From Labrys monachus (GTDB taxonomy: Bacteria; Pseudomonadota; Alphaproteobacteria; Rhizobiales; Labraceae): a stretch of 64,000 nt of DNA. Below are positions 42,065 through 50,645 of this stretch, one piece after another. The notes below the pieces were generated by a model. That model was not told where the DNA came from. It was given only the letters and a program-made list of their open reading frames with translations, and ran no database searches. The stretch covers positions 6,393,001 to 6,457,000 of the forward strand of contig NZ_JAUSVK010000001.1 of assembly GCF_030814655.1 (NCBI RefSeq). The letters run 5' to 3'. Numbering within the stretch: the stretch's first letter is position 1; the number at the start of each line of letters is the position of its first letter. Both the position numbers and the translations under genes were made by a program.

Positions 42065-45000
42065 ACGCCCGCTTCCGTACCGGCGCCGGCGGCCGGATCG
42101 ACCGGTCCAAGCCGCTCAACTTCACCTTCGACGGCGTCGCCTATCAGGGCGTGCGCGGCGATACGCTCGCCTCCGCCTTGCTCGCCAACGGCGTGCACCT
42201 GGTCGGCCGCTCGTTCAAATATCACCGGCCGCGCGGCATCATGGCGGCGGGGTCCGAAGAAGCGAACGCGATGGTCACCGTCGTCCGCGACGCCGGACGC
42301 ACCACGCCGAACCTGCGCGCCACTCAGGTCGAACTCTATGAGGGCCTCGCCGCGACCAGCCAGAACCGCTGGCCCTCGCTGAAATTCGATGCCGGCGCGG
42401 TCAACGACCTGCTGTCGCCCTTCCTGGCGTCCGGCTTCTACTACAAGACCTTCATGTGGCCGCAGAGCTTCTGGAAGAGCGTCTACGAGCCCAAGATCCG
42501 CGCCGCCGCGGGTTTCGGCGACGCGCCGAAGCAGGCCGATCCCGACCGCTACCTCAACCGCTTCGCCCATTGCGACGTGCTGGTGGTGGGCTCCGGCCCG
42601 GCCGGCCTCGCCGCCGCCGTCGCTGCCGCCGAGACCGGCGCGCAGGTGATCCTGTGCGACGAACAGGCCGAGCTCGGCGGATCCCTGCTGTCGGAAACCA
42701 CGGCCAGCATCGAGGGCCGGCCGGCGCGCGACTGGGCCACCGACATCATCATGTCGCTCGCCTTGAACGACCGCGTCCGCCTGATGCCGCGCACCACGGC
42801 CTTCGGCTGGTATTCCGACAATTTCGTCGCCCTCGCCGAAAGGCTGACCGATCACCTCGCCGATCCCGGGCCCCGCATGCCGCGCGAGCGGATGTGGCAG
42901 GTCCGCGCCAAGCAGGTGGTGATCGCCGCCGGCGCGATCGAGCGGCCGCTGGTCTTCCCCGACAATGATCGGCCCGGCATCATGCTCGCCGATGCCGCGC
43001 GCACCTTCGTCAACCGCTACGGCGTGCGCCCGGGTTCGCGCGCGGTGGTGTTCACCGCCTGCGACAGTGCCTATCGCGCCGCCCTCGACCTCAAGGCCGC
43101 CGGCATCGAGATCGCGGTCATCGCCGACATCAGGCCCGAGGGCGGGGCGCTGGCGGAGGCGGCGAGGCAGGCCGGCATCCGCGTGGCGCCGGGTTCGACG
43201 ATCGCCGGCACCGGGGGCCGCCTGCGCGTCTCCTCGGTGCGGCTCGGCCGCATCGGCACCGACGGCGCCAGCGTGCGCGACCGGGAGACGGTGAGTTGCG
43301 ACCTCGTCCTGATGTCGGGCGGCTGGACGCCGAGCGTGCACCTGTTCTCGCAGTCGCGCGGCAAGCTCGCCTTCGATGCGGAGAACCAGGTCTTCGTGCC
43401 CGGCACTTCCCGGGATCCGGAGCGCTCGGCCGGCGCCTGCCGCGGCGTGTTCGAATTCGGCGCCGTCATTGATGACGGCTTCGCCGTCGGCCACCAGGCC
43501 GGGCGCGCCGCCGGGCGCGACAAGGGGGCGCTGAAGCGCTTCGACGTCGCGCAGGCGACGGCGCCGTCCGGCTTCCATGCCGGCGGGCTGCCGCACGAGC
43601 GCAACCCCGACCGCGTCAAGGCCTTCGTCGATTTCCAGCACGACGTCACCGCCAAGGACATCAAGCTCGCCACGCGCGAAGGCTTCCGCTCGATCGAGCA
43701 CGTCAAGCGCTACACCACCACCGGCATGGCGACGGACCAGGGCAAGACCTCGAACGTCAATACCCTCGCCATCGCCGCCGGCGCCCTCGGCAAGACGATG
43801 CCGCAGGTCGGCCTGACCACCTTCCGGCCGCCCTATACGCCGACCACCTTCGGCCTGTTCGCCGCCACCTCGCGCGGCGACCTCTTCGATCCCGTGCGCC
43901 GGACGCCGATGCACGAGGCGGAGGCCGAGGCCGGCGCGGTGTTCGAGGATGTCGGCCTGTGGAAGCGCGCCTGGTATTATCCGCGCAGCGGCGAGGGCAT
44001 GCACGAGGCCGTCAACCGCGAGACACGCACGGTGCGTGATCGCGTCGGCATGTTCGATGCAACCACGCTCGGCAAGATCGAGGTCGTCGGGCCGGATGCG
44101 GCGGAGTTCATGCACCGCATCTATGTCAATCCGTTCCTGAAGCTGGAACCCGGCCGGCTGCGCTACGGCATCATGACCCGTGACGACGGCTTCGTCTATG
44201 ATGACGGCGTGGTCGGCCGGATGGCGCCGGACCGCTTCCACGTCACCACCACCACGGGCGGCGCGCCGCGCGTGCTCGCCCATATGGAGGATTACCTCCA
44301 GACCGAATGGACCGACCTCAAGGTCTGGCTGACATCGACCACCGAGCAATGGGCGGTCATCGCCGTGCAGGGCCCGCATGCCCGCGACGTGCTCCTGCCG
44401 CTGGTCGAGGGCATCGACATCTCCAATGCCGGCATGCCGCACATGTCGGTGCGCGAAGGCCATATCTGCGGCGTGCCGGCGCGCCTGTTCCGCATGAGCT
44501 TCACCGGCGAGGCGGGCTTCGAGGTCAATGTGCCCTCGGCCTATGGCCGCGCGACGTGGGAGGCGATCCAGGCCGAGGTGGCGAAATATGAGGGCTGCCT
44601 CTACGGCACCGAGGCGATGCATGTGCTGCGCGCCGAAAAGGGCTACATCATCGTCGGCCAGGACACCGACGGCACGCTGACGCCGGACGAGGCGGGCATC
44701 GGCTGGGCCGTGGGCAAGGCCAAGGCCGACTTTGTCGGCAAGCGCGGCCTGATGCGGCCGGACCTCGCCAGGCCCGACCGCAAGCAGGTCGTCGGCCTGT
44801 TGACCGCCGATCCGACCGTGGTGCTGGAGGAGGGCGCGCAGATCACCGGCGTCGCCGAACCGGCGATCGGCGAGCATGCGCTCGGCCATGTCACCTCGGC
44901 CTATTGGAGCTCCAATCTCGGCCGCTCCATCGCCTTGTGCAATCTCGAACGGGGCCGCTCGCGCTACGGCGACGAGGTCTATGTGCCGATGCCCGGCGGT

Positions 45001-45066
45001 GCGATCGCGGTGACGGTGGTCGATCCCGTCTTCATCGACAAGGAAGGAACACGGCTCAATGGCTGA
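42061..45066 (+). CDS. soxA: sarcosine oxidase, alpha subunit
   Basis: The 1001-residue subunit contains, in order, a 2Fe-2S-like/ferredoxin-related N-terminal domain (about 15-105), an NAD-binding pyridine nucleotide-disulfide oxidoreductase domain with GSGPAGLAAAVAAAETG near 180, and C-terminal GcvT-like folate-binding domains (about 610-995). The GcvT-like half takes the methylene group to tetrahydrofolate. GTG at 42061 overlaps the soxD stop (GTGA), so translation is coupled. Confidence 0.95.
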   Translation: MNARFRTGAGGRIDRSKPLNFTFDGVAYQGVRGDTLASALLANGVHLVGRSFKYHRPRGIMAAGSEEANAMVTVVRDAGRTTPNLRATQVELYEGLAATSQNRWPSLKFDAGAVNDLLSPFLASGFYYKTFMWPQSFWKSVYEPKIRAAAGFGDAPKQADPDRYLNRFAHCDVLVVGSGPAGLAAAVAAAETGAQVILCDEQAELGGSLLSETTASIEGRPARDWATDIIMSLALNDRVRLMPRTTAFGWYSDNFVALAERLTDHLADPGPRMPRERMWQVRAKQVVIAAGAIERPLVFPDNDRPGIMLADAARTFVNRYGVRPGSRAVVFTACDSAYRAALDLKAAGIEIAVIADIRPEGGALAEAARQAGIRVAPGSTIAGTGGRLRVSSVRLGRIGTDGASVRDRETVSCDLVLMSGGWTPSVHLFSQSRGKLAFDAENQVFVPGTSRDPERSAGACRGVFEFGAVIDDGFAVGHQAGRAAGRDKGALKRFDVAQATAPSGFHAGGLPHERNPDRVKAFVDFQHDVTAKDIKLATREGFRSIEHVKRYTTTGMATDQGKTSNVNTLAIAAGALGKTMPQVGLTTFRPPYTPTTFGLFAATSRGDLFDPVRRTPMHEAEAEAGAVFEDVGLWKRAWYYPRSGEGMHEAVNRETRTVRDRVGMFDATTLGKIEVVGPDAAEFMHRIYVNPFLKLEPGRLRYGIMTRDDGFVYDDGVVGRMAPDRFHVTTTTGGAPRVLAHMEDYLQTEWTDLKVWLTSTTEQWAVIAVQGPHARDVLLPLVEGIDISNAGMPHMSVREGHICGVPARLFRMSFTGEAGFEVNVPSAYGRATWEAIQAEVAKYEGCLYGTEAMHVLRAEKGYIIVGQDTDGTLTPDEAGIGWAVGKAKADFVGKRGLMRPDLARPDRKQVVGLLTADPTVVLEEGAQITGVAEPAIGEHALGHVTSAYWSSNLGRSIALCNLERGRSRYGDEVYVPMPGGAIAVTVVDPVFIDKEGTRLNG

Positions 45067-45634
45067 TCTCCGGGCCGCCCCCCTGCTGCGCCGCGATCCT
45101 CTCGACGGCGTTCCCGCCATCACGGCGCGCAGCCGCCTCGCCATCGAGGCCGCCCCGCGCGGCGCGCGCCTCGTGCTGCGCGGCTCCGAAAGCGCGGCGA
45201 TCGCGGCCGGCCAGGCCTTCGGCCTGGCGCTGCCCCTGGCGATCAACACCGCCGCGACCGACGATGTCCGCACCGCCTTCAGGCTCGGTCCCGACGAGTG
45301 GTTGCTGCTGGCACCGCAGGACCAGGAAAAGCAGGTCTATGACGCGATCGAGGCGGCGGTGGCGGAGCCGCATTCCCTCGTCGACGCCAGCCACCGCAAT
45401 GTCGGCATCCTTGTCTCCGGATCGCTGGCGGCGGACGTGCTCGCCAACGGCGTGATGCTGGACCTCGACCCCGCCGCCTTCCCGCCCGGCATGGCGACGC
45501 GCACGCTGTACGTCAAGGCCGAGATCGTGCTGTGGCGCAAGGGCGCCCAGGACTTCCACATCGAGGTATGGCGCTCCTTCGCCGCCTATATGCATGGACT
45601 GCTGGAGGAAGCGGCGCGGGAATATGTGAAGTAG
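45059..45634 (+). CDS. soxG: sarcosine oxidase, gamma subunit
   Basis: The 191-residue protein has the gamma-subunit/GcvT-like fold, with FRLGPDEWLLLAP and SHRNVGILVSG. It overlaps the end of soxA by eight bases and closes the soxBDAG operon. The usual accompanying folate genes (purU, folD, glyA) are not seen in this window. Confidence 0.93.
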   Translation: MADLRAAPLLRRDPLDGVPAITARSRLAIEAAPRGARLVLRGSESAAIAAGQAFGLALPLAINTAATDDVRTAFRLGPDEWLLLAPQDQEKQVYDAIEAAVAEPHSLVDASHRNVGILVSGSLAADVLANGVMLDLDPAAFPPGMATRTLYVKAEIVLWRKGAQDFHIEVWRSFAAYMHGLLEEAAREYVK

Positions 45635-45656
45635 GCGGGGGCGCGGACATCCTGTC

Positions 45657-45836
45657 CATAGGTGCCGATTTACAGGAAATGGCGCAGTTTTCCTTCTCCC
45701 AGGCGGGAGAAGGTGGCGCGAAGCGCCGGATGAGGGTCTGGCGCTCGACAGTTCGAGCGAGGTCTCGCGGAGTTTTCCTCGTCGGCGTCTAGCCCCTCAT
45801 CCGCCTGCCGGCACCTTCTCCCGAATGGGAGAAGGT
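45657..45836. repeat. composite palindromic intergenic repeat R, copy 2
   Basis: Read on the minus strand, the region matches copy 1 (38782-38962): the same two CCTTCTCCC/GGGAGAAGG hairpins, the GATGAGGGGCTAGACG stretch, and the tail. It is inverted relative to copy 1, so the two bracket the regulator and sox genes. It lies between convergent soxG and argC. Confidence 0.8.
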
Positions 45837-45876
45837 CGCTTACAATGCTTGTCCCAGCGCCGAGAGTCGCGCCCGG

Positions 45877-46833
45877 TCAGCCCAGCATGAGCTGGATATT
45901 CTGCACCGCCGCGCCCGAGGCGCCCTTGCCGAGATTGTCGAGCCGGGCGACCAGCACCGCCTGGGGCAGCGAGGCATGCGCGAAGACGCGCAGCTCCAGC
46001 CGGTCGGTGTCGTTGAGCGCTTCGGGCTCAATCCGGGTCGAGCCGTCCATCGGCAGCACGCCGACGAGGTCGGCACCGGCATAATAGCGCTCCAGCGTGG
46101 CGTGGAGGTCGCCGGCCGAGGGCTTGCCGGGCAGGGTGTCCAGATGCAGCGGCACCGACACCAGCATGCCCTGGCGGAAATTGCCGACGGAGGGCACGAA
46201 GATCGGCCGGCGCGACAGGCGCGCATAGGTCTCGATCTCCGGCACGTGCTTGTGCTCGAGGCCGAGGCCATAGAGCTCGAAGGCGGGGGCGGTGCCCGCC
46301 TCATAGGCCTCGATCATCGACCTGCCGCCGCCGGAATAGCCGCTCACCGCATTGACGGCGACGGGGTGGTCCTGCGGAATCAGCCCGGCGTCGACCAGCG
46401 GCCGGAGCAGGGCGACGGCGCCGGTCGGATAGCAGCCGGGATTGGAGACATGGCTCGCCGCGGCGATGCGCTCGGCCTGCCCCGGCGCCAGTTCGGCGAA
46501 GCCGTAGGTCCAGCCCGCCGCGGTGCGGTGGGCGGTGGAGGCGTCGAGGATCTTCGGGCCGCCGCCGCCGAGACCGTCGATGAGCGCGACCGTCTCCTTC
46601 GCCGCCGCATCCGGCAGGCAAAGGACGACGAGATCGACTTCCTGCAGGAGGTCCCGCTTGGCCGCCGGATCCTTGCGCAGCTCCGGCGCGATCGAGCGCA
46701 GGCGGACGCCCGGAACGGAGGCGAGACGCTCGCGGATGCCGAGGCCGGTCGTGCCCGCCTCGCCGTCGATGAAGACGGTACGGGCGGCCGCCGCCTGGTG
46801 CGGCTTGTCGGCGAGATCGGAAAGGACGGCCAT
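45877..46833 (-). CDS. argC: N-acetyl-gamma-glutamyl-phosphate reductase (type 2)
   Basis: ArgC reduces N-acetylglutamyl phosphate in arginine synthesis. The 318-residue protein is the short type-2 form common in alphaproteobacteria. It has [23 protein letters not shown] and the catalytic Cys134 in [17 protein letters not shown] precedes the ATG. No other arg genes are adjacent; rpsI/rplM, often near argC in this order, are not here. Confidence 0.95.
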   Translation of the reverse strand: MAVLSDLADKPHQAAAARTVFIDGEAGTTGLGIRERLASVPGVRLRSIAPELRKDPAAKRDLLQEVDLVVLCLPDAAAKETVALIDGLGGGGPKILDASTAHRTAAGWTYGFAELAPGQAERIAAASHVSNPGCYPTGAVALLRPLVDAGLIPQDHPVAVNAVSGYSGGGRSMIEAYEAGTAPAFELYGLGLEHKHVPEIETYARLSRRPIFVPSVGNFRQGMLVSVPLHLDTLPGKPSAGDLHATLERYYAGADLVGVLPMDGSTRIEPEALNDTDRLELRVFAHASLPQAVLVARLDNLGKGASGAAVQNIQLMLG

Positions 46834-46934
46834 GGCAGGTCCTCCAGCAGGATCGGAGCGTTGAGGTCTCGGGGAAATCGAAGGGGCTATATCGGGGCCC
46901 CGCCGGGCCCTGTCAATGCGATGCCGGGTTCAAC

Positions 46935-46949
46935 ATGATGAATCATCAT
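46935..46949. promoter_or_regulatory. 7-1-7 palindrome between argC and the bufferin operon
   Basis: ATGATGAATCATCAT is a perfect 7-1-7 palindrome about 100 bases before argC and 190 before the DUF2282 gene. The symmetry is like that of Fur-family operators. I saw nothing else definite in the 304-base gap at 46834-47137. Confidence 0.35.
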
Positions 46950-47137
46950 GGTGGGATGATGACTACGTGGGGGCGAGGGCTTTCGTTACAGGGCGGGGGG
47001 ATCACAAAAACTCGCGCGTTTCGGGTGTTTTCGGCCACATGCACTTGATTTGCCGGTGATGGGGCGCATGCGCATAGTCGTCTCACGCAGGGCGCCGGGA
47101 TCGTTCCGGGCCGCTGCAGAGAGAAAAGGAACCGACC

Positions 47138-47419
47138 ATGTCCGTCTTCACCAAGGCCGCCACCACCTTCGCCCTCGCGGGTGCCGTCGCCAGCGCCGCC
47201 GCCCTGCTGTCCGCCCCCGCCCGGGCCGATGAAGCCAAGGAGAAATGCTACGGCATTTCGCTCAAGGGGCAGAACGACTGCGCGGCCGGCGCCCATTCCT
47301 GCGCCGGCGCGTCGACCATCGACTATGACGGGCAGTCGTTCAAGCTGGTCCCGAAGGGCAACTGCGTGACGATGAAGACGCCGCACGGCATGGGCTCGCT
47401 CGCGCCGATGAAGAGCTGA
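47138..47419 (+). CDS. bufA1: DUF2282 bufferin-like precursor peptide
   Basis: The 93-residue precursor has a Sec signal peptide (1-30, ending ARA-DE) and a core with four cysteines: Cys37 (EKCYGIS), Cys48 (NDCAAG), Cys55 (HSCAG) and Cys76 (GNC). This is the DUF2282 pattern, now known as bufferin-1, a periplasmic copper-binding peptide whose central cysteines are converted to thiooxazoles by the DUF692/MNIO enzyme BufB. AAAGGA precedes the start. No bufB is adjacent (see findings). Confidence 0.88.
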   Translation: MSVFTKAATTFALAGAVASAAALLSAPARADEAKEKCYGISLKGQNDCAAGAHSCAGASTIDYDGQSFKLVPKGNCVTMKTPHGMGSLAPMKS

Positions 47420-47430
47420 GGCTGTGGCCG

Positions 47431-47454
47431 GCGGGTATCCCACGCGGGATACCC
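47431..47454 (+). terminator. hairpin between bufA1 and bufC
   Basis: GCGGGTATCCC and GGGATACCCGC arms with a loop of four bases form an 11-base perfect stem directly after the bufA1 stop. There is no following T-run, so it is more likely an mRNA-stabilising or attenuating hairpin than a full terminator. Confidence 0.5.
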
Positions 47455-47509
47455 GCGGTGCGCCAAGCCAATAAGATAGCCGGCAAATAAAATGAAGGGT
47501 ATCGCCGAC

Positions 47510-48277
47510 ATGGCAGCCGATCTCCAGGAAGCCTTCCGCCGTGCCGTGCTCGATCCGGCCGCGGAAACGCCGGCGGGCCTGCGCGCCCATCACGGTGCGG
47601 GACATGACCGGCGCTTCGCCGTCTACCGCAACAATGTCGCGCTGGGGCTGGCAGGGGCGCTGGAAGGCCGTTTCCCCGCCGCAATGGCGCTGGTCGGGGA
47701 GGAATTCTTCCGCGCCCTGGCCATCCTCTTCGTTCGGGAGCATCCGCCGCGATCACCCCTGCTGCTCGCCTATGGCGACGACCTGCCGGACTTCGTGGAG
47801 ACGTTCGAGCCGGCGCGGGAGGTTCCCTATCTCGCCGACGTCATGCGGCTCGAAGTCGCCCGCAGCCAGGCCTATCACGCCGCCGATAATGAGCCGGCTA
47901 CATTAATCGACCTCCAGGCCCTCGATCCGGAAAGTCTCGGCGAGACGAGGGTTGTCCTCCACCCGGCCGTGCGCCTGCTGCGCTCCGCCTTTCCGGCGGC
48001 GACGATCTGGCAGATCAACGCCGGCGGCGAGGTCCGCCCGGTCGACGACTGGGCCGGCGAGGACGTGCTGGTGACGCGGCCGGCGCTCGACGTGCTGGTG
48101 CAGGTGCTGCCGCCGGGGGGATACGCCTTCCTGGCCGCTCTCGGGGCCGGCGAAACACTCGCCGCCGCGGCCGAAGCCGCCTTCGCCGCGGCGCTGGACT
48201 TCAATCTTGCCGCTGCCGTCGCCGGCCTGGTCGGCGCCGGCATCGCCCTGCGCTTCATTCCCGGGTCCAAGCTGTAA
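47510..48277 (+). CDS. bufC: DUF2063 (BufC/HvfC-like) protein
   Basis: The protein (255 residues from the ATG at 47510; an ATG at 47492 would add six) matches DUF2063, annotated as a putative DNA-binding domain but now known as the partner of the MNIO enzyme BufB. Seen are DLQEAFRRAVLD, FAVYRNNVALGLAGALEGRFPAA and the C-terminal region. It should help present the precursor to the maturation enzyme. bufB would normally lie between bufA1 and this gene. Confidence 0.88.
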   Translation: MAADLQEAFRRAVLDPAAETPAGLRAHHGAGHDRRFAVYRNNVALGLAGALEGRFPAAMALVGEEFFRALAILFVREHPPRSPLLLAYGDDLPDFVETFEPAREVPYLADVMRLEVARSQAYHAADNEPATLIDLQALDPESLGETRVVLHPAVRLLRSAFPAATIWQINAGGEVRPVDDWAGEDVLVTRPALDVLVQVLPPGGYAFLAALGAGETLAAAAEAAFAAALDFNLAAAVAGLVGAGIALRFIPGSKL

Positions 48278-48323
48278 CGTCGGCATCGGCCGTGCCGTAG
48301 AGGGCCTATCAGGAGGATTCACG

Positions 48324-48818
48324 ATGACGATGCCCGCCATGACCACATCCGCCGAGCCGGCGCGGCCGCAGGGGCTGCTCGACCGGGTTCTCTACCTCAC
48401 CACGCTGGTGCCGCACTGGCTGATCGCGCTGCTGGCGCGGGTCGCGCTGCTGCGCGTCTTCTGGTGGTCGGCGCGCACCAAGGTCGCGGACGGCACCTTG
48501 TTCACGCTGTCGGACAGCGCCGTCTACCTCTTCCAGGAGGAGTACAAGCTGCCGCTGGTCCCGCCCGAGATCGCCGCTCATCTCGCGCTCCTCGGCGAAA
48601 GCGTGTTCTCCGTCCTCGTCATTCTCGGCCTCGCCACCCGCCTCGGCGCGCTCGGCCTGTTCTTCATGACGCTGGTGATCCAGGTCTTCGTCTATCCCGA
48701 GAGCTATAACGAGCATGTCCCCTGGATGGTGTGCGCGCTCTATCTGGTGAAGTTCGGCGGCGGCTTCCTGTCGCTCGACGCCCTCATCGCCCGCCGCCTC
48801 GGCCGGACGTCGCTCTAG
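48324..48818 (+). CDS. DoxX-family membrane protein
   Basis: The 164-residue protein has four transmembrane segments in the DoxX pattern (LIALLARVALLRVFWWSARTKV, then LLGESVFSVLVILGLATRLGALGLF). DoxX proteins often accompany bufferin operons and are thought to act in redox or membrane roles. The gene is 46 bases after bufC in the same direction, with AGGAGG before its ATG. Confidence 0.85.
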   Translation: MTMPAMTTSAEPARPQGLLDRVLYLTTLVPHWLIALLARVALLRVFWWSARTKVADGTLFTLSDSAVYLFQEEYKLPLVPPEIAAHLALLGESVFSVLVILGLATRLGALGLFFMTLVIQVFVYPESYNEHVPWMVCALYLVKFGGGFLSLDALIARRLGRTSL

Positions 48819-48902
48819 GGGCGCCCGGCTGCCGGGCATCGCGACACAATGTCAGCGCCCAAAGCCTTGCGCCGCCGGTCGCCCGGCTCTACTGCAGGGC
48901 CC

Positions 48903-49970
48903 ATGAATTTCGCCAGCGACAATTGGGCGGGCGCCAGCCCCCGCATCCTCGAAGCGCTCGCCGCCGGCAATGGCGGCCTCGCGCCCGCCTACGGCCAGGA
49001 CGACCTGACGCGGGAGGCCAATGCCCGCCTCTCCGCTTTGTTCGGCCGCGACGTCGGTGTCTTCACTGCCGCCACCGGCACGGCCGCCAACTCCCTCGCC
49101 CTCGCGGCGCTCTGCCCGCCCTATGGCGCGGTCTATGCGCATGAGGACGCCCATATCATCGCCGACGAGGGCGGCGCGCCGGAATTCATCACCCAGGGCG
49201 CGCGCCTGATCGGCATCGGCGGCCTTGCCGGCAAGATCGATCCCGCCCGTTTCGAGACGGTGGCCGGCCGGGCCTCCGGGCCAGCCGGGCGCTTGCCGGT
49301 GCCGGCCGCCCTCTCGCTCACCCAGGCGACCGAATGCGGAACGGTCTATCGCCCCGAGGAGATCCTGGCGCTGACCGGGCCGGCGCGCGAGCGCGGGCTC
49401 AAGGTCCATATGGACGGCGCCCGCTTCCCCAATGCCCTCGCCTTCCTCAAGCAGCTCTCGAACGACATCGCGCCGGCCGACGTCACCTGGAAGGCCGGCA
49501 TCGACGCGCTGTCCTTCGGCTTCACCAAGACCGGCGCCCTGATGGCGGAGGCCGTGGTCCTGTTCGATGCGGAGAAGGCCGCGGAAATCGAGTGGCGGCG
49601 CAAGCGCAGCGGCCATATCGTCTCGAAGGCGCGCCTGATCGCCATCCAGATCATCGCCATGCTGGAGGACGACCACTGGCTCGATCTCGCCCGCCACGCC
49701 AACGCCATGGCGGCGCTGCTGGACAAGGGGCTTCGCGCCGCCGGCCACGAGATCGCCTTTCCCGTCGAGGCCAACGAGGTCTTCGCCGTGCTGCCGAAGG
49801 CGCTGATCGAGCGCCTGCGCCAGGCGGGCGGGCGGTTCTACGAATGGCCGCGGGGCAGCCTGGCGCCGGAGCGGCATCCCGGTCCGGACGCCGATCTCGT
49901 ACGCCTGGTGACCTCCTTCGCCACCCGGCCGGACGAGGTGGAGGCCTTCGCGCGCCTGGCGGCCGGCTGA
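48903..49970 (+). CDS. low-specificity L-threonine aldolase family
   Basis: The 355-residue PLP enzyme matches beta-eliminating lyase/threonine aldolase: NFASDNWAGASPRILEAL, the PLP-binding GTAANSLAL region, HMDGARFPNA and the PLP Lys209 in SFGFTKTGA. It probably cleaves L-threonine or allo-threonine to glycine and acetaldehyde. I chose the ATG at 48903 because the family begins there; an upstream ATG at 48849 is possible. Confidence 0.88.
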   Translation: MNFASDNWAGASPRILEALAAGNGGLAPAYGQDDLTREANARLSALFGRDVGVFTAATGTAANSLALAALCPPYGAVYAHEDAHIIADEGGAPEFITQGARLIGIGGLAGKIDPARFETVAGRASGPAGRLPVPAALSLTQATECGTVYRPEEILALTGPARERGLKVHMDGARFPNALAFLKQLSNDIAPADVTWKAGIDALSFGFTKTGALMAEAVVLFDAEKAAEIEWRRKRSGHIVSKARLIAIQIIAMLEDDHWLDLARHANAMAALLDKGLRAAGHEIAFPVEANEVFAVLPKALIERLRQAGGRFYEWPRGSLAPERHPGPDADLVRLVTSFATRPDEVEAFARLAAG

Positions 49971-50075
49971 GCGCGGCGGCACCTCGGCGGCTGTAGCCAG
50001 CCGCCCGAAATTGTGGTTTGGGTTCCGCGCATTCGCTTCCGGTCGGCATGATGCCGATGCTCCGATGAGGACCCC

Positions 50076-50606
50076 ATGTCGAAGTCCAGCCTGATCCTTG
50101 CTCTTCTCGTCCTGGCCGCCATACCCCAGGCGCGGGCGGACGACGCCGCGAAATCGTCGCTTCCGGGCGGGGCGTCCTCCCTGCAGGAGAGCTATCAGGA
50201 CTGGCGCGTCGTCTGCGGCCTGAAGGGGCAGACCAAGGTCTGCGCCATGCAGCAACAGGAAGTCGACGGCAAGTCCGGCAAGCGGGTTCTCGCCGTCGAA
50301 CTGTCGCCGACGGCCGACGGCACCACCGGCTTCCTGATGATGCCGTTCGGCCTCGCCCTCGATGCCGGCGTGAGCCTGGCGCTCGACGGCGGGCCCAGCG
50401 GCCAGCCGCTTCCCTTCAAGACCTGCCTGCCCTCGGGCTGCGTCGTGCAGCTCGTCTTCAATGCGGCGACCGTCTCGGCCCTGAAGAACGGCAAGCAGCT
50501 CAAGCTTTCGGCCAAGGCGTCCGATGGGGGCAAGGTGACTGTCTTCGCGGTCTCCCTGAAGGGATTCGGCCCCGCCTTCGACCGCACGGCCGAACTGCTC
50601 AGATAA
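50076..50606 (+). CDS. invasion-associated locus B (IalB) family exported protein
   Basis: The 176-residue protein has a signal peptide (SLILALLVLAAIPQARA) followed by the IalB domain: YQDWRVVCG, KVCAMQQQ, GFLMMPFGLALDAGVSLALD and CLPSGCVVQLVF. The four core cysteines suggest disulphides. IalB was named in Bartonella invasion of erythrocytes, but homologues are common in free-living alphaproteobacteria, so no pathogenic role should be inferred. Confidence 0.88.
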   Translation: MSKSSLILALLVLAAIPQARADDAAKSSLPGGASSLQESYQDWRVVCGLKGQTKVCAMQQQEVDGKSGKRVLAVELSPTADGTTGFLMMPFGLALDAGVSLALDGGPSGQPLPFKTCLPSGCVVQLVFNAATVSALKNGKQLKLSAKASDGGKVTVFAVSLKGFGPAFDRTAELLR

Positions 50607-50645
50607 GGCGGCTTCCGGACGCGGCGGTCCTGTGCCGCGGCGGCG

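Noticed and set aside
41977-45273. 1098-codon minus-strand open frame
   Set aside because: Antisense to soxA, whose subunit domains are unmistakable.
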